Assembly (NCBI GenBank): GCA_964611275.1
Contig: CAZSZS010000078.1
Location: 1-6,918 of the forward strand
DNA: 6,918 nt
Origin: WJMT01 sp964611275
Lineage (GTDB): Bacteria > Acidobacteriota > Aminicenantia > Aminicenantales > Aminicenantaceae
Reading direction: 5' to 3'
Position numbers and translations under genes: made by a program. This document shows positions 1 to 6,163 of the stretch, one piece after another (positions within the stretch are counted from its first letter, which is position 1; each line of letters starts with the position of its first letter). Below the pieces are notes generated by a model that worked only from the letters and a program-made list of their open reading frames with translations, searched no databases and was not told the DNA's origin.

Positions 1-819
1 ACCATCAAGATGGACTATTACCTAGCTCATGGCGACCATACCTTTCTCAAAGTATTTGGAATAAAAATAGCCAAAGGAAGGGATTTTTCAAAAGAATTTA
101 CAGCTGATTCAGAGTCAATTCTGGTCAACGAAGCCTTTGTGAAAAAAGTCGGATGGAAAGAACCCATTGGCAAACAGTTCAAAAATTCCTTGGTCATCGG
201 AGTGGTTGAGGACTTCCATTTTGACACTCTCCATAAAAAGATCGAGCCCGCTGTCTTTACACTGATTCAAGATTTTTTCGGAAGAGTCAGCCTTGCGGTT
301 CGCATCCGGCCTGACAATCCCAAAAGAACCCTGGACGAAATAAGAAGGACTTTCAATCAAACCAGCACAAGCCAGAATTTTAACTATTATTTTCTTGATG
401 ATGCGTTTAACAGACTCTACCGCAATGAGCAGCGTTTGGCCTCGACGATCAGCTATCTCGAAGGCCTGGCCATCATCCTGGGCTTTATGGGTCTGTTTGG
501 ACTGGCGACCCATGCTACTCAGCGCCGCTCCAAAGAGATCGGCATCCGCAAGGTTCTGGGGGCTTCGGCTCTCAGCATAGTGCGGATGATATCCAGCGAA
601 TTCATCATACTGGTGATGGTCTCTAACATTATAGCCTGGCCTGTGGGATATATTTTTTTGCGGCGCTGGCTTCAGGGTTATGCCTATCGATGTTCTTTGG
701 GATTTGAAATCTTTGTTCTGACGGGTCTAGGGACTTTATTGATCGCTTTGCTGGCTGTGGGGCTCCAAACAATCAAGGCTGCTTATTCGAATCCGGTCGA
801 AAGCATACGCTACGAGTGA
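1..819 (+). CDS. MacB/FtsX-like ABC transporter permease, C-terminal part (5' end outside window)
   Basis: This is the end of a large inner-membrane permease of the FtsX/MacB superfamily, which works with a separate ATPase to move or extract substrates on the periplasmic side. The frame is open from base 1, so the Met at 10 is probably internal. Counting from that Met, residues 1-140 look like the second periplasmic (MacB_PCD-like) domain: a 'GIKIAKGRDFS' stretch, 'SILVNEAFVKK', and 'VIGVVEDFHF'. Three hydrophobic segments follow at about 147-167, 196-216 and 231-252. The family hallmark RRSKEIGIRKVLGAS lies between the first two (172-186). The C-terminus 'NPVESIRYE' is also typical and shows the end is intact. 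Family members have about 800 residues in two halves, so roughly two thirds lie upstream. It converges with the sulfatase-like gene, and I see no terminator in the 19 bp between them. The substrate cannot be told. Confidence 0.9.
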   Translation, partial: TIKMDYYLAHGDHTFLKVFGIKIAKGRDFSKEFTADSESILVNEAFVKKVGWKEPIGKQFKNSLVIGVVEDFHFDTLHKKIEPAVFTLIQDFFGRVSLAVRIRPDNPKRTLDEIRRTFNQTSTSQNFNYYFLDDAFNRLYRNEQRLASTISYLEGLAIILGFMGLFGLATHATQRRSKEIGIRKVLGASALSIVRMISSEFIILVMVSNIIAWPVGYIFLRRWLQGYAYRCSLGFEIFVLTGLGTLLIALLAVGLQTIKAAYSNPVESIRYE

Positions 820-821
820 GG

Positions 822-835
822 TCACATGACCATTA
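822..835 (+). repeat. 14-bp direct repeat, left copy (flanks the sulfatase gene)
   Basis: TCACATGACCATTA lies between the permease stop (819) and the sulfatase stop (839-841). A copy differing at one base, TCATATGACCATTA, is at 3121-3134, just beyond the promoter region of the same gene. The two copies therefore bracket the whole sulfatase transcription unit. This may be an insertion scar or chance; see the finding. Confidence 0.35.
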
Positions 836-838
836 ATA

Positions 839-2983
839 CTACTTCCCTTCCAATTCTCTGATCCACTGCTCTATATTTTTTCTTCTTTCCGCAGGCATGC
901 TGTTCATATAAAGGTCCAGGTATTTCGATAGATACTTCAACGCCTTTTTATTTTCTCCCCTGTTCATATGACTGTAACCAAGATTGTAAAGAGAAAGCCC
1001 GTATTCCGGATCAATAGCCAGTGATTGCTCCCATGCCTCAATAGCTTTATCCATGTCTCCAGATTCTCTATAAGCCGCACCCAGCCCATTATACGCCACC
1101 GCATTGTCAGGATTGATTTCAACCGCTTTTTTGTAATTTTCTATGGCTTTTTGTAATTCCTGCTCATTTTTTGTATTAAGATAAATGGAGAGATACACAT
1201 TCCCCATGTTATCAAAGGTCGTAGCAAAAGAACTGTCTATGGAAGCTGCCTTATCCAGGGCTTTCAGAGCATTATTATAATCTCCTTTTCTGGTGTAGGC
1301 GATCCCAAGAAAATTCCACAATTCAGCATCCGTATCCTTCTGAGAGATATCAATGTCATTAAAAACAGAAATAACCTTATCGCTTTGACCGGCCTCAGTT
1401 AAAAAATTGAGATAAGCAGAAAAAACCTCATGACTTGTTGGATTGTTCCTCATCCCCTCTTCAATGACCAAAAGCGCCCCGCTGAAATTCCCTTCATCTT
1501 TATACAGGGTCGCTAAGTTTGAATAGGCCAGACCAATATCCTTTCTTTCTGTGATCACTTCTTGAAGCATTCTAATGGCTTTTTGCTTTTCCCCTTTCAG
1601 ATATATCTGTTTCGCCACAATTGATTTATCGTAATGAGGCAGAAGGCTTTTAATATCTTCATCCGGCCCGAATTCCTTCTCCTCTTCGCTGGAAGACCCG
1701 GAAACATACCCGAGGCTCTTCAGCTTGCGAAGGGCTTCCTTATTGAGAGAACTCTGGGTATCCTCTTTAGCCTCAGCGGAATATTTCTCCCTTATTTCAT
1801 CCAGTTTTTTCCTGTATCTGCCTAATTCTTTTTCCTCAGCCAGGTTGTTCTTTTCGTTAAAATCTTCTACCAAATCATAAACCTCTGGAATGGGAGACTC
1901 TATATATTTTTCTCCTTCCTCAATGAATCCGTAAAGCGGAGCCCAGTCTCTGTTGTATACTTTTTCGTAATACGGAAAAAGCGATTCAAAATAAATCGGG
2001 CCCTGTTCAAGCTTTTTTCCTTTCATCGCAGGAAGCAGCGAAACTCCGGTCAGGACATCAGGCTCTTTGAGATTCAATACATCGCATATGGTCGGAAAGA
2101 TATCTATATGACTCACATAATCCGGGACATTTCCGGACTCTATACCGGGAAAATAGAAAATAAGAGGGACCCATAGAGTCGTATTGTAGGCAAAATATCC
2201 GTGTGTTAACTCCCCGTGCTGCCACAGGCCTTCACCATGATCTCCGGTCAAAACGATCAACGTATCCTCATACAGTTTTTCTGATTCCAGATAATCAAAA
2301 ATCTTTCCCATCTCAGAATCCACATAAGCGACCTCCCCGTTGTAGAGGTTGTTCTTGAATCGATCTTCAAAAGGCTGTGGAGGTTCATAAGGGGCGTGAG
2401 GATCATACACATGCACCCACATAAACCAGGGAAAAGATTGTCTTTTAACCCACAAAAGCGCTCTGTCAACCACTTCTTCAGCTCTTCGTTCCACATAATA
2501 TTTATCTCCCCGATCGAGCTGGCTCCCATACTCATCGTCATAAGTGCTGAATCCCTGGTCAAGCCCGAATGTTGAATCCAGAGGATAGGCTCCTACAAAA
2601 GCACCTGTGGCGTATCCCGCATCTTTTAAAAACTCAGCCAGAGTCAGATATTTTTCTTGTACGGTAAAACTGGAATTATCATGGACACCGTGATACAGAG
2701 GCGTTCGGCCCAAAAGAATATTTGTGTGGGAAGGAAGGGTCAATGGTGTGTGAGCAAAGGCATAATCGAACAAAACTCCTCTATGTGCCAGAGAGTCGAT
2801 CTGCGGCGTTTCGAGATGCTCCCTGCTGTAACAGCTCAATCTGTCGGCTCTGAGTGTGTCAATGGTGATAATAAGGACATTCCATCCTTTTCCTTTAGTT
2901 TTTGCCTCCGCAGAAGGAACCATACAGAAAAAAACCAATATAAAGACCATAATAAAAGACAAATTGATTATTCTTTTTTTCAT
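839..2983 (-). CDS. Secreted sulfatase-superfamily (alkaline phosphatase fold) hydrolase with C-terminal TPR repeats
   Basis: A 714-residue exported protein. Residues 1-27 form a Sec signal peptide: basic start MKKR, a hydrophobic core, and likely cleavage after 'SAEA'. Residues 35 to about 370 are a sulfatase (PF00884-type) domain. Visible metal-site motifs are IDTLRAD (Asp42), VYDPHAPY (Asp194, His196), TGDHGE (Asp248, His249) and LTHG (His261). The nucleophile motif reads T-L-P-S-H (82-86), not the C/S-x-P-S-R that formylglycine maturation needs. The enzyme may therefore use Thr82, as nucleotide pyrophosphatases and phosphoethanolamine transferases do, and act on phosphoesters; that is inference. 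A charged linker (about 375-445) leads to five or six TPR-like repeats (about 450-690, e.g. 483-516, 553-586, 628-660), a protein-interaction scaffold. The start is supported by the signal peptide and a weak GGAT Shine-Dalgarno-like sequence. It is divergent from the ABC operon. The substrate is unknown. Confidence 0.9.
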   Translation of the reverse strand: MKKRIINLSFIMVFILVFFCMVPSAEAKTKGKGWNVLIITIDTLRADRLSCYSREHLETPQIDSLAHRGVLFDYAFAHTPLTLPSHTNILLGRTPLYHGVHDNSSFTVQEKYLTLAEFLKDAGYATGAFVGAYPLDSTFGLDQGFSTYDDEYGSQLDRGDKYYVERRAEEVVDRALLWVKRQSFPWFMWVHVYDPHAPYEPPQPFEDRFKNNLYNGEVAYVDSEMGKIFDYLESEKLYEDTLIVLTGDHGEGLWQHGELTHGYFAYNTTLWVPLIFYFPGIESGNVPDYVSHIDIFPTICDVLNLKEPDVLTGVSLLPAMKGKKLEQGPIYFESLFPYYEKVYNRDWAPLYGFIEEGEKYIESPIPEVYDLVEDFNEKNNLAEEKELGRYRKKLDEIREKYSAEAKEDTQSSLNKEALRKLKSLGYVSGSSSEEEKEFGPDEDIKSLLPHYDKSIVAKQIYLKGEKQKAIRMLQEVITERKDIGLAYSNLATLYKDEGNFSGALLVIEEGMRNNPTSHEVFSAYLNFLTEAGQSDKVISVFNDIDISQKDTDAELWNFLGIAYTRKGDYNNALKALDKAASIDSSFATTFDNMGNVYLSIYLNTKNEQELQKAIENYKKAVEINPDNAVAYNGLGAAYRESGDMDKAIEAWEQSLAIDPEYGLSLYNLGYSHMNRGENKKALKYLSKYLDLYMNSMPAERRKNIEQWIRELEGK

Positions 2984-3001
2984 TTTTTCTATCCAATATC
3001 T

Positions 3002-3029
3002 ATCTTACACACCTTTTTTTTTGAGTCAA
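3002..3029 (-). promoter_or_regulatory. Predicted promoter of the sulfatase-like gene
   Basis: On the minus strand, TTGACT (3029-3024) is followed after 16 bp by TAAGAT (3007-3002), a fair sigma70-type pair. The spacer contains a run of nine A, which may bend the DNA. Transcription would start about 2995, leaving a leader of only about a dozen bases before the ATG at 2983. Its -35 lies back to back with that of the ABC operon, with 20 bp between them. Confidence 0.5.
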
Positions 3030-3045
3030 ATGGTATTGAATCATA

Positions 3046-3079
3046 TTTATTGACTTCGTCTGGCATTTCTTATTATATT
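3046..3079 (+). promoter_or_regulatory. Predicted promoter of the ABC exporter operon
   Basis: TTTATTGACTT (3046-3056) contains the -35 TTGACT (3050-3055). After 18 bp comes TATATT (3074-3079) as the -10; TTATAT at 17 bp is an alternative. The predicted start is near 3086, giving a leader of about 60 bases. The same TTTATTGACTT-N14-TATTATA arrangement recurs at 5949-5980. Confidence 0.6.
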
Positions 3080-3120
3080 ATGAAAAAGCAGCGTCAAGGG
3101 ACAATATATAAAAATAGTTT

Positions 3121-3134
3121 TCATATGACCATTA
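3121..3134 (+). repeat. 14-bp direct repeat, right copy
   Basis: TCATATGACCATTA matches 822-835 at 13 of 14 positions. It sits in the leader of the ABC operon immediately before the Shine-Dalgarno sequence. Confidence 0.35.
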
Positions 3135-3135
3135 C

Positions 3136-3142
3136 GGGGGGA
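3136..3142 (+). promoter_or_regulatory. Ribosome binding site of the ABC ATPase gene
   Basis: GGGGGGA lies 5 bases before the ATG at 3148. The run of six G is unusual in this AT-rich leader, but it is well placed and fixes the start codon. Confidence 0.6.
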
Positions 3143-3147
3143 ACAAA

Positions 3148-3921
3148 ATGCTTGAAATCAAAAACCTGGTCAAAAAATACAATGCCATTCGCGCCGTGGA
3201 TGATGTGAGCTTCAAGCTGAAAAAAGGAGAAACCACCGCTTATTTGGGACCTAACGGAGCAGGCAAAACAACCACTTTGAAGATGATGGCCTGTCTTCTT
3301 GAGCCCACTCAAGGTCACATTTTCCACAACGGCACGGATATCCGGAAAGATCCCATAGAATATAAAAAGCACATCGGATATATTCCGGAAAACTCACAAA
3401 TCTATCCCCATCTCAGTGCCTCCGAATACCTGACGCTGGTAGGCCGGCTGCGGCATATTCCGGAAAAAGAACTCCAAACCAAAATCAAAGAAATGATGAG
3501 ACTTCTCGATCTATCCGTTGAAATGGATTTTTCCATCTCCTCATATTCCAAAGGCATGATCCAGAAAGTGCTTATTGCTTCCAGCCTCCTTCATGACCCG
3601 GATATCCTTCTCTTTGATGAACCCCTGACCGGACTGGACGTGACCACCGGCCAATTTATCAAAGACCTCTTAAACCTTCTTGTCAAAGAGGGAAAGACCA
3701 TCATCTATTCTTCCCATATCCTGGAAGTAGTCGAAAAAATATGCAGCCGGATCATCATCATCCATGAAGGAAGGATCGTGGCAGATGATTCAGGAGACAA
3801 CCTCAGAAAACTCATGAAAGCGCCCTCCCTGGAAAGTATATTCGGGAAGCTGACCGTGTCTGAAGACACTCAAGCCAAAGCCAAAGAAATGATGGATATC
3901 ATCACATACAAAACAGACTGA
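3148..3921 (+). CDS. ABC transporter ATP-binding protein (CcmA/ABC-2 exporter type)
   Basis: A 257-residue cytoplasmic ATPase that powers a membrane exporter, almost certainly the protein encoded next to it. The full set of nucleotide-binding motifs is readable: Walker A GPNGAGKTT (34-42), an ABC signature SYSKGM (132-137, a variant of LSGGQ common in this subfamily), Walker B ILLFDEP (153-159), D-loop TGLD (161-164) and switch His190. At the Q-loop position the sequence reads GYIPENSQIY (78-86), so the usual Gln after Pro is replaced by Glu81, as in many COG1131-type ATPases. The C-terminal 'SLESIFGKLT' is also typical of that group. The length is normal for a single-domain ATPase. A strong promoter-like sequence and a G-rich ribosome site precede it. 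The permease starts 11 bp after its stop, indicating an operon. The substrate is not identifiable. Confidence 0.93.
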   Translation: MLEIKNLVKKYNAIRAVDDVSFKLKKGETTAYLGPNGAGKTTTLKMMACLLEPTQGHIFHNGTDIRKDPIEYKKHIGYIPENSQIYPHLSASEYLTLVGRLRHIPEKELQTKIKEMMRLLDLSVEMDFSISSYSKGMIQKVLIASSLLHDPDILLFDEPLTGLDVTTGQFIKDLLNLLVKEGKTIIYSSHILEVVEKICSRIIIIHEGRIVADDSGDNLRKLMKAPSLESIFGKLTVSEDTQAKAKEMMDIITYKTD

Positions 3922-3932
3922 ATGAGAAAATC

Positions 3933-5633
3933 ATGAAAATTATCCTCACTCTCACCCGCCATTTCTTCGACAGGTTGTTCCAAAACGATATCGTATCGTT
4001 CGAAGAACAGATGACAGGGCGGATCATTGCGGTCATGGCCATACTGAGTGTTTATTTCGGATTCGTGGCTTTCTGGCTGACCGGCCACTACGCCATTTTT
4101 CCTGATCAAGGGACATCATGGAAGGAAAAATTCATCATGCTTTCAGTCACCATGCTGGTCATTGCTGTTTTGTCTCTTTTAGAATGGGATTCTCTTTTCC
4201 TTGACTCCCGCGATTACGCTCATTTTACGCCGCTTCCCCTCAATGTCCGAACCTTGTTTCTGGGTAAATTTCTGAGCCTCTCTCTTTTTTCAGGTATTTT
4301 CGCATTAGGGATAAACGTTCTTGTGGCTTTTACCTTTTTTAGTACCTTTGCCACTGATGTGTCCAATAAACTATCGTTTATTCCCTATTTTTTCCTGGTC
4401 CACTTTCTGGTATCTTTTACGGCTTCTTTTTTTGCTCTCTTCTTTTTTGCCGCTTTTGTGGGAGCTCTATCTGTTGTTCTGGGAGAAAAGCTGTTTAAAA
4501 AAATCTCCAGCTACATAAGAGGCCTCTTGCTGGTCATAGCGGTCTTTCTGGGATTAAACGCACTGACCATAGACCTGGCCTTTTACGAAGGCTTAACCCA
4601 GCCCCTGGCCGCCTGGAAAACCCAGGCATCGGGCCTAATGCTCCTTGTGCCTCCTCTGTGGTTTACGGGTCTTTATGAAACCCTTTTAGGAAATAAAGAG
4701 CCCATTTTCCATGCATTTGCCTCTGCGGCCCTGCTTTCCATCCCCATTAGTTTAGGAGCACTTTATGTGACGGTGGGATTGAGCTTTCGCCGGCATCTTA
4801 AAAAATTCACGCCGGCGGTCCCCCGGAAAAAATTTTTATCAGGTATGAAAGAATCGGTGTTTACCATTTTGAACAAGACACTGCTCCAGCAACCGGACCA
4901 AAGAGCGGTTTTTGATTTTTACAGAAAGACCATGAAGGCAAGCCAGATCCACCGGACCCGGTTGATCGGTTTTCTTGCAACCGGAGCCGGAATCATTCTC
5001 TTTTATCTTTTGGGCTGGCGTGTTTCCTTTATTGACCTCAGCGAGGTCACCAGAGTTTCTCTGTCCATTCCGCTCATCTTTAATCTATTCCTGATCCTGG
5101 GGATCCGGAATGTGGTCAATGTTCCCTCTGCTCTGGAAGCCAACTGGATTTTTCAGCTTACAGAGAAAAAATCTTTCCGTCACTATGTATCCGGCCTACG
5201 CAAAGGCATCTTGTTTCTCAACATCCTTCCGGTAAACATTTTTTTCCTGGTCGTCTTCTCTCTTCTCTGGGGCATAAACACATCTTTTTATCTGTTCATC
5301 TATATTTTGGGAATATCCGGTCTTCTAATGGAAGCCTTTTTTGCACGATTCCGTAAAATCCCTTTTGCCTGTTCGTACATGCCCGGAAAGGAAAAATTCC
5401 ATATCTATCTGGGACCCTATATCATTGGATTTATTCTTTACTATTTTCTCACTACTTCGTTGGCGGCGGTTCTGCTTCAAAACCCTCTGTATCTGGCTGT
5501 GTTCTGGGCAGGGATTCTGGTTTCTGTTTTGGGGATCAGGCTCTACCAGAACCTTATCTATTATCCCCGCACTCCAATCCTCTATGAAGAAAGGATCGAA
5601 CCGGTCATGGTCACACTGGACAGCTCTTTCTAA
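3933..5633 (+). CDS. Large polytopic membrane protein, probable permease of the adjacent ABC ATPase
   Basis: A 566-residue integral membrane protein with about 12 hydrophobic segments, roughly at 31-51, 68-84, 110-135, 150-182, 196-213, 262-284, 343-361, 374-392, 427-446, 450-470, 493-515 and 518-536. A basic, non-membrane stretch of about 55 residues (286-342) divides it into two halves. This suggests a fused or duplicated ABC-2-like permease that could work as one chain with a dimer of the ATPase. Conspicuous polar motifs are DSRDYAHFTPLP (91-102) after the second segment and PSALEANWIFQLTE (398-411) in the second half; both are probably cytoplasmic and may contact the ATPase. I do not recognise a named family and cannot name a substrate. 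The start is the first ATG after the ATPase stop, with only a weak upstream GAG, so translational coupling is likely. No clear hairpin terminator follows the stop. Confidence 0.85.
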   Translation: MKIILTLTRHFFDRLFQNDIVSFEEQMTGRIIAVMAILSVYFGFVAFWLTGHYAIFPDQGTSWKEKFIMLSVTMLVIAVLSLLEWDSLFLDSRDYAHFTPLPLNVRTLFLGKFLSLSLFSGIFALGINVLVAFTFFSTFATDVSNKLSFIPYFFLVHFLVSFTASFFALFFFAAFVGALSVVLGEKLFKKISSYIRGLLLVIAVFLGLNALTIDLAFYEGLTQPLAAWKTQASGLMLLVPPLWFTGLYETLLGNKEPIFHAFASAALLSIPISLGALYVTVGLSFRRHLKKFTPAVPRKKFLSGMKESVFTILNKTLLQQPDQRAVFDFYRKTMKASQIHRTRLIGFLATGAGIILFYLLGWRVSFIDLSEVTRVSLSIPLIFNLFLILGIRNVVNVPSALEANWIFQLTEKKSFRHYVSGLRKGILFLNILPVNIFFLVVFSLLWGINTSFYLFIYILGISGLLMEAFFARFRKIPFACSYMPGKEKFHIYLGPYIIGFILYYFLTTSLAAVLLQNPLYLAVFWAGILVSVLGIRLYQNLIYYPRTPILYEERIEPVMVTLDSSF

Positions 5634-5686
5634 AAAAAAACCTGCAGTACTTCCTTTGTAAAGAAATATTTAACCTGGATTATTCA

Positions 5687-5784
5687 CAAGTCGAGGTTGC
5701 TGCAGATGCGAGGCACAGGGTGCGAAGCTGTGGTCCTTCACCGCAAGTGCCCTGTAACGAAGCAGATGCTGTGAGATCGACTTG
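5687..5784. repeat. 98-bp GC-rich structured intergenic element
   Basis: A perfect 8-bp outer inverted repeat, CAAGTCGA (5687-5694) and TCGACTTG (5777-5784), encloses nested pairing: CTGC/GCAG (5700-5703 with 5762-5765), ACAGGG/CCCTGT (5715-5720 with 5750-5755) and GAAG/CTTC (5724-5727 with 5736-5739). A direct repeat GCAGATGC occurs at 5702-5709 and 5762-5769. By my count 56 of 98 bases are G or C, against clearly AT-rich flanks. It looks like a dispersed repeat, a structured RNA or a foldable end of an element. The family is unknown, and the strand cannot be decided because the outer stem is symmetric. Confidence 0.5.
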
Positions 5785-5793
5785 CCTTAATGG

Positions 5794-5913
5794 TAAAAAA
5801 ATGGCGATTAAAATGAAAGTAAAAACAAACAAAAATATTTCAGTTGTCATTTTTGTAAAAAGCATGTATATCCTTGAAAGCAAAATAAAAAAATGAACAT
5901 CGCCATTTTTTTA
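5794..5913. repeat. 120-bp AT-rich segment with perfect 15-bp terminal inverted repeats
   Basis: TAAAAAAATGGCGAT (5794-5808) and ATCGCCATTTTTTTA (5899-5913) are exact reverse complements. The 90 bp between them are very AT-rich and contain a smaller inverted repeat, ACAAAAAT/ATTTTTGT (5829-5836 and 5849-5856). No credible reading frame is present. The shape suits a miniature inverted-repeat element; if the outer TA pairs are target duplications, it would suit an IS630/mariner-type one. It could instead be a long hairpin ending in a T-run that stops transcription of the exporter operon. Copies elsewhere would decide. Confidence 0.5.
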
Positions 5914-5948
5914 TGAATAGTACAGGCTAAGGAAAATTATCTTTGGTC

Positions 5949-5982
5949 TTTATTGACTTTAGTTTTCCTTCACTATTATAGT
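5949..5982 (+). promoter_or_regulatory. Predicted promoter of the Tat-like mini-ORF and second permease gene
   Basis: TTGACT (5953-5958), 18 bp, then TATAGT (5977-5982) makes a good sigma70-type promoter. It starts about 40 bp after the AT-rich inverted-repeat segment. The predicted start is near 5989, with a leader of about 44 bases before the ATG at 6033. The block TTTATTGACTT-N14-TATTATA is identical to the one before the ABC exporter operon. Confidence 0.6.
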
Positions 5983-6032
5983 AATGACATGGCTCCTTAG
6001 GGAAAAACAAATATGAGTGAAAGGGTTGCCGG

Positions 6033-6149
6033 ATGAAACCAATAAACCGCAGGGAATTTTTGAGATTGTCATCCATAGATTGGACTCCGGCCCGCCTTGC
6101 CATTTCGGCTTATAAGGCCTATTCCACAAGAATCATCAACATGGCCTAA
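6033..6149 (+). CDS. 38-residue ORF with a Tat-signal-like N-terminus; remnant or leader peptide
   Basis: The ORF opens with MKPINRREFLRLSS, which matches the twin-arginine signal consensus (S/T-RR-x-F-L-K) with Asn before the arginine pair and Arg at the last position. AAGGG (6021-6025) lies 7 bases before the ATG, a good Shine-Dalgarno placement, and a promoter lies just upstream, so it is probably expressed. What follows (IDWTPARLAIS...) lacks the long hydrophobic core and mature domain of a real Tat substrate, and the frame stops at residue 38. The simplest reading is the stump of a Tat-exported protein gene after deletion or frameshift. A short translated leader coupled to the permease gene 14 bp downstream is the alternative. 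No function is assigned to the second half. Confidence 0.45.
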   Translation: MKPINRREFLRLSSIDWTPARLAISAYKAYSTRIINMA

Positions 6150-6163
6150 CCTGGAGATTTGAT

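Noticed and set aside
115..513. Minus-strand ORF of 132 codons inside the left permease
   Set aside because: Shadow of the permease frame; no ribosome site and no recognisable protein features.
820..838. Bidirectional terminator between the converging genes
   Set aside because: Only a short imperfect palindrome (GTCACATGAC) without T-run is present in the 19 bp.
2904..2983. Lipoprotein signal (Cys20) in the sulfatase-like protein
   Set aside because: The residues before the Cys (LVFF) do not fit a lipobox; the later AEA site fits ordinary signal peptidase I.
2657..3208. Plus-strand ORF of 183 codons across the sulfatase N-terminus and the divergent promoter region
   Set aside because: It is antisense to a well-supported gene, runs through the promoters and into the ATPase start, and its product shows no domain-like pattern.
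5668..5784. Possible integron attC site (ATTTAAC followed by an imperfect palindrome)
   Set aside because: The left core-like heptamer has no matching GTTRRRY partner at the right distance, and no integrase or cassette structure is present.
5687..5784. tRNA-like gene
   Set aside because: No acceptor/T-arm pattern (no GGTTCRA-type sequence) and the stems do not form a cloverleaf.
5680..5883. Minus-strand ORF of 67 codons with a hydrophobic N-terminal half
   Set aside because: It runs across both inverted-repeat structures; the hydrophobicity comes from AT-rich sequence, and no convincing ribosome site precedes it.
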